A stretch of DNA of 5,101 nt, from NCBI GenBank assembly GCA_003645825.1, contig QNCQ01000158.1:1-5101 (forward strand). The letters are read 5' to 3'. The stretch comes from Fidelibacterota bacterium (GTDB taxonomy: Bacteria > Fidelibacterota > UBA2242 > B5-G15). The number at the start of each line of letters is the position of its first letter. Position 1 is the stretch's first letter. Below, one piece after another: positions 1-4,417 of this stretch. A program made the position numbers and the translations under genes. The notes below the pieces were generated by a model. The model saw nothing but the letters and a program-made list of their open reading frames with translations. It was not told the origin of the DNA and did no database searches.

Positions 1-501
1 GATCAGACTTCCTGCAATGGGAATCACAATAAGTCCGACAGGAGGGATGAACCATGCAGGATTAATATGGTCAATTTTAACGTGTTCGCCTCTAAACATA
101 ATGTATGGTGTCAATATCCCAAAGAATACAGTCAGCAAAGTACCTACAGACCAGAATGCTTTTCCAATAAACATATTGTTCCTGATCACAATGTAGTCTG
201 CTGCGAGGACGAGCATGCCAATAGCGATTGTTGCGTAAAAGTTTGATACAACGGGATGTTCAATATCTGCTAATGCTTGTTTCCTAAAAAGTATCCACCT
301 TAATATCCAGGGAACTAACAGGATAAAGAATAGGGTAACATTAAAATATAGTAAGATGTGGGAGAAGACTCTTAGAATAGGCAGATATCGGGAATAAAAT
401 AAACTGTTTACAGCCAGAATTCCCGTTCCCATTATGCTGGCAAACCAGGCCGGGGAAAAATTTTTAATAATTTCGCATTTGCAGTTAATCCGTTCTAGCA
501 T
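1..501 (-). CDS. TDT-family (TehA/Mae1/SLAC1-like) membrane transporter, N-terminal part
   Basis: This is the first 167 codons of a membrane protein; the frame is open to the left edge, so the C-terminal half lies outside the window. The ATG at 501-499 is preceded by a strong GGTGGAGG ribosome site. About five hydrophobic segments are visible, near residues 17-35, 46-72, 88-105, 115-135 and 148-166. The motifs FSPAWFASIMGTG (15-27), HPVVSNFYATIAIG (82-95) and INPAWFIPPVG (146-156) are characteristic of the tellurite-resistance/dicarboxylate transporter (TDT, voltage-dependent anion channel) family. Members are ten-helix proteins, usually 300-400 residues, that move C4-dicarboxylates, sulfite or other anions. 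The substrate cannot be told from this part. It lies on the same strand as the upstream metal cluster but about 330 bases away, so it may have its own promoter. Family assignment is by recalled motifs. Confidence 0.85.
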   Translation of the reverse strand, partial: MLERINCKCEIIKNFSPAWFASIMGTGILAVNSLFYSRYLPILRVFSHILLYFNVTLFFILLVPWILRWILFRKQALADIEHPVVSNFYATIAIGMLVLAADYIVIRNNMFIGKAFWSVGTLLTVFFGILTPYIMFRGEHVKIDHINPAWFIPPVGLIVIPIAGSLI

Positions 502-601
502 ATTTCCTCCACCTTAATTTGACACATCAGATTGCTTTAATTGATTTAGCTTTCCCAGAAACATAACAAAATGTCCTCAGATTTAGACACCACAGTGTTG
601 G

Positions 602-646
602 TTATAAAAGGCTTGACTTAATCAGTGGAGGAGGGTGTTAAGTGCC
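602..646 (-). terminator. weak intrinsic-terminator-like hairpin
   Basis: Read on the minus strand, GGCACTTAA (646-638) can pair with TTAAGT plus GCC (621-616 and 612-610), with a three-base CAA bulge and a 16-base loop. It is followed by TTTTATAA (609-602). The stem is AT-rich and the T run is only four bases, so termination would be weak. It is placed where an operon ending in the ferredoxin (and the possible Cys-rich mini-ORF, whose TAA is inside the stem) would stop before the transporter. Confidence 0.3.
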
Positions 647-742
647 TTTCCACCTACATTTACACTTGCACTTGTTACGTTTCCGGCAACATAAATTGCA
701 CAAACAATTTGATATATGTTCCTGAAGCAAGATTAAATTCAT
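638..742 (-). CDS. possible Cys-rich 34-residue mini-protein
   Basis: The ATG at 742-740 has AGGG five bases upstream and opens 34 codons ending in TAA at 640-638. The product would contain seven cysteines in a short stretch (CLCNLCC around residues 14-20, then CKCKC) with many Lys/Arg residues. This is the look of a small metal-binding or metallothionein-like peptide, but I recognise no family. It is co-directional with the metal cluster, starts 86 bases after the ferredoxin stop, and its stop codon lies in a terminator-like hairpin. The opposite strand of the same DNA reads as a His-rich peptide, so either or both could be chance products of an alternating AAGTGC/AAGTGT repeat. Existence as a gene is unproven. 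Confidence 0.25.
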   Translation of the reverse strand: MNLILLQEHISNCLCNLCCRKRNKCKCKCRWKGT

Positions 743-828
743 TTTAACCCTGATGTAAGTACTTAAATTGTAGTTTCGTTCATGATTGCATACTCAAATA
801 AATTCAGGGAGTTTAAATTGCAATGTCT

Positions 829-1314
829 TTATTCAATTATTATGGCATTCCGGGGGCAAGCAGATACACAGTTGCCACAACCCGTGCACAGGTTTTGATT
901 AATCTTTGCAACATCAGTAATAGAAATGGCATTTTCTGGGCAGGCGGGAACACATACGCCGCATCCGATGCAATCTTCACTTATTACTTTCGCCTTCTGG
1001 GCAACTTTTTGGGTCTTGGTGCTCCGTACTGTATTCTTTATATCGTTTTCTAGATTATTTAGAATTTCTTCCAGCTCACTCTTTTTTCTTTTTAAATATT
1101 CCAGCTCTTCTTCTTTAGTGTATGTACCAGGATCGGGCTTATAAGTGTTTTCTCCCACATAGTTTCCGGTGCCCGGTCTATTAACATTCCAACGCATTCT
1201 GCCCAGACCCTGTCCTCTTCCCTGCCCTCTACCAAAGCCTCTTCCCCTGCTGTACCCTCTACCAAACCCTCTACCTCTACCGTGTAGTGGACCTGTTCCA
1301 TCTCCAAATGGCAT
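829..1314 (-). CDS. DUF5320-like N-terminus fused to 2x[4Fe-4S] ferredoxin domain
   Basis: This 161-residue protein has three parts. Residues 1-50 begin MPFGDGTGPL, the DUF5320 signature, and continue with Gly/Arg repeats (GRGRGFGRGYSRGRGFGRG). Residues 67-95 are a charged heptad-like helix, likely a coiled coil. Residues 110-161 are a bacterial ferredoxin domain with two clusters: Cys115/118/121/125 (CIGCGVCVPACP) and Cys143/146/149/153 (CTGCGNCVSACP). No cluster ligand is missing. It is probably a soluble electron carrier or Fe-S scaffold whose coiled coil may pair with the similar helix of the DUF5320 protein at 2086-2466. The ATG has AAAGGAGGG upstream. It is the fifth gene of the cluster, 18 bases after the nifX-type gene at 1333-1668, and so probably co-transcribed. 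The electron partner is unknown. Unlike its paralogue, the Gly-rich part lacks the GYC cysteine. Confidence 0.9.
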   Translation of the reverse strand: MPFGDGTGPLHGRGRGFGRGYSRGRGFGRGQGRGQGLGRMRWNVNRPGTGNYVGENTYKPDPGTYTKEEELEYLKRKKSELEEILNNLENDIKNTVRSTKTQKVAQKAKVISEDCIGCGVCVPACPENAISITDVAKINQNLCTGCGNCVSACPRNAIIIE

Positions 1315-1332
1315 GACTATTTCCCTCCTTTG

Positions 1333-1668
1333 TTAATGAGAGACTTCTTCAAGTTTGTTTTCAATAAGCTTTTCGATATTGTCCTTCACCGTACCGTCGA
1401 CTGCCTTGTAGATTTTTATACCGCTGCCGAAGAGTATGCGTTCAGCATTCGGCCCCACACTCTTTGCTATAACCGCTTTTGCTTTTTTCTGGATGACTAA
1501 CTGAGTAGCCTGAACCCCTGCTCCGGATTGGGAATCTTTATAACTGTTATCAACTATCTCAACATTACTGTTTTCAGTATTGAAAAATATGAAATAATTG
1601 CATCTGGCAAAAACATTTGATACCTTTGAATCCAGCGAATTTTTATCACTTGGGATACATACTATCAT
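1333..1668 (-). CDS. NifX/NifB-type dinitrogenase Fe-Mo cofactor domain protein, divergent
   Basis: This 111-residue protein spans one complete Nitro_FeMo-Co domain (PF02579-type, ribonuclease-H-like fold), a family usually about 100-120 residues long. It starts MIVCIPSDKN. It has the N-terminal strand, a SKVSNVFARCNYFIFF segment (14-29) corresponding to the HFGRCPYF-type motif, a GAGVQATQLVIQKKAKAVIA block (49-68) and a GIKIYKA strand (83-89). Relatives bind Fe-Mo cofactor precursors in nitrogen fixers, but free-standing copies in non-fixing anaerobes have no settled role. No nitrogenase genes are visible here, so a nif name is avoided. Compared with the 1684-2028 copy, it has lost the His of the HFGRC motif and the CxxC of the CVIC segment, so its ligand set may differ. 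The ATG has AAAGGAG upstream and the gene lies 15 bases after its paralogue. Confidence 0.85.
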   Translation of the reverse strand: MIVCIPSDKNSLDSKVSNVFARCNYFIFFNTENSNVEIVDNSYKDSQSGAGVQATQLVIQKKAKAVIAKSVGPNAERILFGSGIKIYKAVDGTVKDNIEKLIENKLEEVSH

Positions 1669-1683
1669 AAGTGTACTCCTTTC

Positions 1684-2028
1684 TCATCGCGGGGCAGAGG
1701 ATTTCTCACAGAGACTTGCCCCACCCTTTAAGCTTCCGTCAATGAATTGTTTGATTATATCCTTTACATTTCCGATTACCCCGGAAATGACTTTGATTCC
1801 ATAGTTGTTGAAATTATCGATGGCTTTCTGGCCGATACCTCCGCAGATAACACAGGTCACCCCAAGGTCCTTTAAGAATCTCGGAATGAAGCCCGGTGCA
1901 TGTCCGGGATTATCTATGACTTCTGTATTTTTAACTTTGCCATCTTCGATATCCACAATCGTATACTGGGGACATCTACCAAAGTGCAAAGCAACCCTAT
2001 CAGTATCAGTTGAAATTGCAACTTTCAT
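1684..2028 (-). CDS. NifX/NifB-type dinitrogenase Fe-Mo cofactor domain protein
   Basis: This 114-residue protein is a single Nitro_FeMo-Co domain. It opens MKVAISTD, then HFGRCPQYTIVDIEDG (15-30), HAPGFIPRFLKDLGV (43-57) and CVICGGIGQKAIDNF (59-73), all hallmarks of the PF02579 family. Potential metal ligands are His15, Cys19, His43, Cys59, Cys62 and Cys107. I chose the ATG at 2028-2026 because GGAGGG sits four bases upstream. Upstream starts exist (an ATG inside that ribosome site, and a TTG at the edge of the hairpin) but would add ten residues before the conserved start. A role in binding or carrying an iron or Fe-S/molybdenum species is inferred from the family. The gene is preceded by the 2055-2081 hairpin and followed after 15 bases by a divergent paralogue, suggesting a translated pair. 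Confidence 0.9.
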   Translation of the reverse strand: MKVAISTDTDRVALHFGRCPQYTIVDIEDGKVKNTEVIDNPGHAPGFIPRFLKDLGVTCVICGGIGQKAIDNFNNYGIKVISGVIGNVKDIIKQFIDGSLKGGASLCEKSSAPR

Positions 2029-2054
2029 CTTTCCCTCCATTAGAATTTCGAGAT

Positions 2055-2081
2055 ACAAGGAGGGGTAAGCCCCCTCCTTGT
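2055..2081 (-). terminator. strong intercistronic hairpin, terminator-like or mRNA-processing element
   Basis: A perfect 11-bp inverted repeat, ACAAGGAGGGG (2055-2065) and CCCCTCCTTGT (2071-2081), with a five-base loop lies four bases after the DUF5320 stop and 26 bases before the nifX-type start. On the minus strand it is followed by ATCTCGAAATTC, which lacks a T run, so it is not a canonical intrinsic terminator. It could lower read-through, protect the upstream message, or set different expression levels for the two parts of the cluster. The plus-strand side is followed by the slightly T-rich TTTCACTCTTCT. Confidence 0.6.
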
Positions 2082-2085
2082 TGTT

Positions 2086-2466
2086 TCACTCTTCTCCAGA
2101 CTGGGACTCTTTTTCTAAGGTTTCAATTCTCCTGTTAACTTCTTCCAGATTCCTTCTCAGAATCTCTGCCTGGTCCTGGAGAGAAGCCAGTTCTTCTTTT
2201 GGTGTTATACTGGCAGGATACGGGTAGGGCCAGGCCCCAAACGCTGGATAACCTATCCATGCCCTCGCCCATCCGGGGAGTCCTGTAGCCCAGTACCAGT
2301 GTCTCCAGCCTCTACCTCTACCGAACCATCCCCTTCCCCATCCAAACCAACCTCTACCTGGGATGGGATTTAGATATCCCGGAACGGGATACCCAGCACA
2401 GTATCCTGCGCCTCTTCCAGTCATTGGTCCCAGCCCGAGCGGTCCTGTGCGATCTCCTAATGGCAT
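2086..2466 (-). CDS. DUF5320 domain protein (Gly/Trp/Arg-rich, C-terminal coiled coil)
   Basis: This 126-residue protein opens MPLGDRTGPLGLGPMTGRG with GYCAGY after it, the recognised DUF5320 signature. Residues 32-85 are unusually rich in Gly, Trp, Arg, Tyr and Pro (GRGWFGWGRGWFGRGRGW, then AWPYPYPAS), probably flexible or disordered. Residues 88-120 form an amphipathic charged helix, likely a coiled coil. The single cysteine is in GYC. No function is established. The family is repeatedly found beside NifX-type and Fe-S proteins in anaerobes, which suggests a small assembly or scaffold protein. The ATG at 2466 has GAGGAGG seven bases upstream. A Fur-type operator and its own promoter lie just in front, 68 bases after the fur stop. 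The domain order matches the N-terminal half of the ferredoxin fusion at 829-1314, so the two are paralogous. Confidence 0.85.
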   Translation of the reverse strand: MPLGDRTGPLGLGPMTGRGAGYCAGYPVPGYLNPIPGRGWFGWGRGWFGRGRGWRHWYWATGLPGWARAWIGYPAFGAWPYPYPASITPKEELASLQDQAEILRRNLEEVNRRIETLEKESQSGEE

Positions 2467-2496
2467 TTTTTATCCTCCTCTCTTTTTTCCAGAATA

Positions 2497-2515
2497 TATA
2501 ATGATAATCATTTTC
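2497..2515. promoter_or_regulatory. Fur box in front of the DUF5320 gene
   Basis: TATAATGATAATCATTTTC matches the classical 19-bp Fur consensus (GATAATGATAATCATTATC) at 17 of 19 positions by direct comparison. It lies 31 bases upstream of the DUF5320 start, in the gap after fur, giving the downstream genes their own metal-responsive control. Confidence 0.85.
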
Positions 2516-2526
2516 ATTTGTTCCAA
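2498..2526 (-). promoter_or_regulatory. candidate promoter for the DUF5320-nifX-ferredoxin genes
   Basis: On the minus strand, TTGGAA (2526-2521) and CATTAT (2503-2498) are spaced by 17 bases, each matching four of six consensus bases. The -10 lies wholly inside the Fur box, so a bound Fur dimer would block polymerase. A TATATT a few bases on is an alternative -10. Confidence 0.5.
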
Positions 2527-2534
2527 AAAAATTT

Positions 2535-2990
2535 TCATTTACCCTTACATTTATCACATATACCATAAAACATCACTTGATGATTTTTGATTTCAAAATT
2601 GTATCTCTGTGATAAGTTTCTCTCAAGGCTTTCAAAAAAGTTTTTCTCTTCTTCTGAAAAATCTCTATAATCAATTACTCTACCACAAACATTACATATT
2701 AAATGGTGATGATGCTTTGGGCCTTTTGAATCCTCGGCCAGTTCATATCTTGCTCTTCCATCACCAAAGTCAAACTTATTGACAATTCCCATTTGCACTA
2801 AGAGTTCAAGAGTTCTGTATATAGTGGCAAGACCAATAGATGGGTATTCTTTATGGACTTCTAAATAAATCTCTTCGGCACTTAGGTGTTTATCACTTTT
2901 ACTCAAAATTTCCAAAATAGCCTGCCTGGGGATGGTTAATCTGTATCCCCATCCTCTAAATCTGTTATACCACCAATGTGGCCCCATCAT
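2535..2990 (-). CDS. Fur-family metal-responsive transcriptional regulator
   Basis: This 151-residue protein is a full-length member of the ferric uptake regulator family (Fur/Zur/PerR). Residues 18-80 are the winged helix, with recognition helix region SIGLATIYRTLELLVQMGIV (51-70). The dimerisation/metal domain has HHHHLICNVCGRVIDY (93-108), His137 and CDKC (145-148). Cys99/Cys102 with Cys145/Cys148 form the usual structural zinc site, and the His cluster is expected in the regulatory metal site. It has an aromatic-rich N-terminal extension (MMGPHWWYNRFRGWGYR) before the winged helix. It probably represses its own gene and the downstream cluster when iron is sufficient, since operators of the Fur type precede both. 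PerR, which also binds similar 7-1-7 sites, cannot be excluded. The ATG at 2990 (or the next codon, also ATG) has GAGGAG upstream. The gene ends in TGA. Confidence 0.93.
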   Translation of the reverse strand: MMGPHWWYNRFRGWGYRLTIPRQAILEILSKSDKHLSAEEIYLEVHKEYPSIGLATIYRTLELLVQMGIVNKFDFGDGRARYELAEDSKGPKHHHHLICNVCGRVIDYRDFSEEEKNFFESLERNLSQRYNFEIKNHQVMFYGICDKCKGK

Positions 2991-3017
2991 TTTTTCTCTC
3001 CTCTTTCAAATCGCAAA

Positions 3018-3041
3018 TGAGAATCATTCTCAATTGAGAAT
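3018..3041. promoter_or_regulatory. Fur-type operator with three half-sites in front of fur
   Basis: TGAGAATCATTCTCA (3018-3032) is a perfect 7-1-7 palindrome of the Fur/PerR class. A third GAGAAT half-site follows at 3036-3041, so that ATTCTCAATTGAGAAT (3026-3041) is a second overlapping palindrome. This array could hold more than one dimer. It lies 28 bases upstream of the fur start and touches the candidate -10, which points to autoregulation. Confidence 0.8.
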
Positions 3042-3067
3042 TTAGTGGTTTACTCTCAACATTGCAA
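3039..3067 (-). promoter_or_regulatory. candidate fur promoter
   Basis: On the minus strand, TTGCAA (3067-3062) and TAAATT (3044-3039) are spaced by 17 bases. Matches to consensus are moderate. The -10 overlaps the edge of the three-half-site operator, consistent with repression by Fur. Confidence 0.45.
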
Positions 3068-3118
3068 GGAGAAATTTCAGGTGAAAAAGTGATGAGAAAA
3101 AATTTGCTCCTATTCGTG

Positions 3119-3148
3119 AAATAATCCCCGTTTTTTCTTGGATTATTT
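3119..3148. promoter_or_regulatory. inverted repeat over the -35 of the sensor operon, candidate operator
   Basis: AAATAATCC (3119-3127) and GGATTATTT (3140-3148) are perfect 9-base inverted arms with a 12-base spacer, their centres 21 bases apart (about two helical turns). The right arm overlaps the -35 hexamer at 3138-3143. It differs from the Fur boxes, so it would serve another regulator. The spacer holds a TTTTTT run, so the DNA could be bent. Confidence 0.45.
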
Positions 3149-3165
3149 TGTAATATTTGTATAAT
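3138..3165 (+). promoter_or_regulatory. promoter of the small-protein/sensor operon
   Basis: TTGGAT (3138-3143) and a perfect TATAAT (3160-3165) are spaced by 16 bases. Transcription would start near 3172, giving a leader of about 140 bases before the ATG at 3315. This is the best sigma-70-type promoter in the window. Confidence 0.65.
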
Positions 3166-3171
3166 ATGTTT

Positions 3172-3314
3172 AAGAGCAAATGATAGTAGTCGTGCCGTGG
3201 GGAATTTAGAAAATTAAAGAGATTTAGATGGTTCAGGGGACCTTCTGGAAGGAAGTTTGTTATCTGCGTTTATAAATGCGTCGATCCATGGGGTTTTAAG
3301 AGGAGGTGTTAAAA
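3172..3314 (+). other. long 5' leader of the sensor operon
   Basis: About 140 untranslated bases separate the predicted start of transcription from the small-protein gene. The leader holds a small hairpin, CCTTCTGGAAGG (3241-3252), and three very short ATG frames: 3180-3209, 3228-3275 and 3276-3299. The last one ends in TAA two bases before the AGGAGG ribosome site. I recognise no riboswitch class, and the short frames have no clear ribosome sites except for proximity to each other. Confidence 0.35.
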
Positions 3315-3674
3315 ATGGGAGAAAAAGTGAGTAACTACAATTCATCAGTTTACGCTTCCATTGACTTTACCATTTCCAGATTTAATCTTCCTCCGGTGGG
3401 TGATGCTCTGATAATAGGCAAGAGAACTCCAATAGGTCCTAAAGCCCTTATGAACGCTATCAATGAGATGACTCCCAATTTGTACAAACTGATTAACGTC
3501 GATCATCCTTATATCGAAGCGGTTATAATAAAGAAGTCAAGTCTTCGTAAAGTGGATGAGGGGAAGTTAGTTCCCCGTATTATAAAAAACGTTGAAAAAT
3601 TTATGGATGAAACTGATTCTTTACATGTAGCTATCGATATAAAAATATATGTTAAAGAGGAAATACAGCTATGA
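3315..3674 (+). CDS. uncharacterised 119-residue protein coupled to the sensor gene
   Basis: I do not recognise this family. The ATG at 3315 is chosen because AGGAGG (3301-3306) lies eight bases upstream; the GTG at 3306 is part of that ribosome site. The product has mixed alpha/beta character: strands around YASIDFTISRF (12-22), a PVGDALIIGKRTPIGPKAL block (27-45), AVIIKKSSL (69-77) and a C-terminal strand LHVAIDIKIYVKEE (103-116). There is no signal peptide, membrane segment or cysteine, so it should be cytoplasmic. Its stop overlaps the sensor start in ATGA (3671-3674), so the two are translationally coupled and their products are probably functional partners. A role as a sensor accessory or ligand-binding protein is inference from context only. 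Confidence 0.8.
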   Translation: MGEKVSNYNSSVYASIDFTISRFNLPPVGDALIIGKRTPIGPKALMNAINEMTPNLYKLINVDHPYIEAVIIKKSSLRKVDEGKLVPRIIKNVEKFMDETDSLHVAIDIKIYVKEEIQL

Positions 3675-4417
3675 AGAGCACAAAAGAGTGTCCCAGGGTG
3701 AAAGATATCGTTGATGAATGTGTTGTAATAGATGGTAAAAGAACTCTAAATTCTATTTCCAGAGATGTGAGTAGCGGAGGGTATATTGTTGTAAAGGAAG
3801 CAGGGAAATATTTCTTATTTTCCCCCGAGGAAGCTCTGTGTATGCCAGGTACCCGTCTTGTTATCGATGTTCCTTTGAAAGAGGTGATAACTCTTTCCCC
3901 TGATCTTTCGTGTATGGATGCTATGAAGTATCTGCACCGCGATGCTGTTGATTCTGCTGTGGTTGAAGAAAGGGGGAGAATTCTTGGGGTTCTGACCCAT
4001 AAAGCTGTTATAGAAAATTTGTATAGGTATGCCAAACAGGTCGCTGATACGGGTGTTATTCTAAACCACATACTTGATAGAACGGGAGTTATTATTTTCC
4101 GTGTAAGCTGTGAAAAAATTTATGAAATCGAAGATTTGACGCCAGATGTCTTTAACGTAGAACTTTATGGAGATGCAAAGAGAATTCTTGGGTATGATAG
4201 TACTGAGTTGTGTTCTAACAAGGAGTTGTTGCTTCGAATAATAGAACCAGATGACAGAGAAAAGATTGTTCGAATTTTTAAGGGGATAAATTTCCACCGC
4301 TCCAGACTCTTGAGTTTTAATATCAGGGTACTTGCCAGGAGTGGCAGGCCCTTGTGGTTCCGGATGAATGTTGTGACCGAGACGAGAAAAAATGGTGATG
4401 GGCTAAAGTTGCTGTGA
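3671..4417 (+). CDS. CBS-pair/PAS sensor protein, ended early by an in-frame TGA
   Basis: These 248 codons are the N-terminal part of a multidomain signalling protein. Residues 8-120 look like a CBS pair: an opening VKDIVDECVVIDGKRTL, then VPLKEVITLSPDLSCMDAMK, VDSAVVEERGRILGVLTHKAVIENL. Such modules bind adenine nucleotides. Residues about 150-248 are a PAS_3-type domain, with RILGYDSTEL (171-180), IIEPDDREKIV (190-200) and FNIRVLARSGRPLWFRMNVV (216-235). The TGA at 4415-4417 falls inside the last PAS strand, where LKLLxVLLDITKE would normally have Gly at x. The same frame continues open for 228 codons, so this is not a natural end. As it stands, the protein would lack the PAS C-terminal strand and all output domains. 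No signal peptide or membrane helix is visible, so it is probably a cytoplasmic sensor. Its start overlaps the upstream gene's stop (ATGA). Confidence 0.75.
   Translation: MKSTKECPRVKDIVDECVVIDGKRTLNSISRDVSSGGYIVVKEAGKYFLFSPEEALCMPGTRLVIDVPLKEVITLSPDLSCMDAMKYLHRDAVDSAVVEERGRILGVLTHKAVIENLYRYAKQVADTGVILNHILDRTGVIIFRVSCEKIYEIEDLTPDVFNVELYGDAKRILGYDSTELCSNKELLLRIIEPDDREKIVRIFKGINFHRSRLLSFNIRVLARSGRPLWFRMNVVTETRKNGDGLKLL
4415..4417 (+). other. in-frame TGA interrupting the sensor frame
   Basis: The TGA is codon 249 of a frame otherwise open for 477 codons to the window edge. A GGA glycine codon differs from it by one base. Other genes here (1684-2028, 2086-2466, 2535-2990, 3315-3674) end in TGA at sensible places, so TGA works as a stop in this genome. 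Confidence 0.9.

Larger units (their letters stand above)
502..828. other. 327-base intergenic region without a confident gene
   Basis: This gap lies between the ferredoxin-fusion stop and the transporter start. It holds the transporter ribosome site (502-510), a weak terminator-like hairpin on the minus strand (602-646), and two mutually antisense mini-ORFs (638-742 minus, Cys-rich; 642-725 plus, His-rich). There is also a distant imperfect inverted repeat: TTTAACCCTGA at 743-753 against TCAGGGAGTTTAAA at 804-817. I see no convincing -35/-10 pair for the transporter on the minus strand. No RNA gene is recognisable. Confidence 0.6.

Noticed and set aside
642..725. His-rich 27-residue frame on the plus strand with GTG start and a GGAGGAGGG site upstream
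   Set aside because: It is antisense to the Cys-rich frame in the same repetitive DNA, uses a GTG start, and has no recognisable family. The ribosome-like site alone is not enough to call a gene.
622..742. Minus-strand frame reading like a secreted-protein fragment (IYVAGNVTSASVNVGGKAL)
   Set aside because: It has no start codon, a TAA shortly upstream and would need a frameshift to extend. It may be chance or a very old remnant; there is too little to call a pseudogene.
2029..2058. N-terminal extension of the nifX-type protein from a TTG or upstream ATG
   Set aside because: The upstream ATG lies inside the GGAGGG ribosome site and the TTG in the hairpin arm. The family conserved start MKVAIST fits the ATG at 2028.
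3068..3108. Imperfect inverted repeat GGAGAAATTT / AAATTTGCTCC
   Set aside because: The loop is long, the stem has a bulge, and no T run follows, so neither a terminator nor an operator is supported.
3306..3314. GTG start giving three extra residues to the 119-residue protein
   Set aside because: The GTG overlaps the AGGAGG ribosome site, which is correctly placed for the ATG at 3315.
4415..4417. Genome-wide reading of TGA as glycine, as in some candidate phyla
   Set aside because: Attractive because Gly is expected here, but four other genes in the window end in TGA immediately before the next ribosome site, a hairpin or an overlapping start, so TGA acts as a normal stop.
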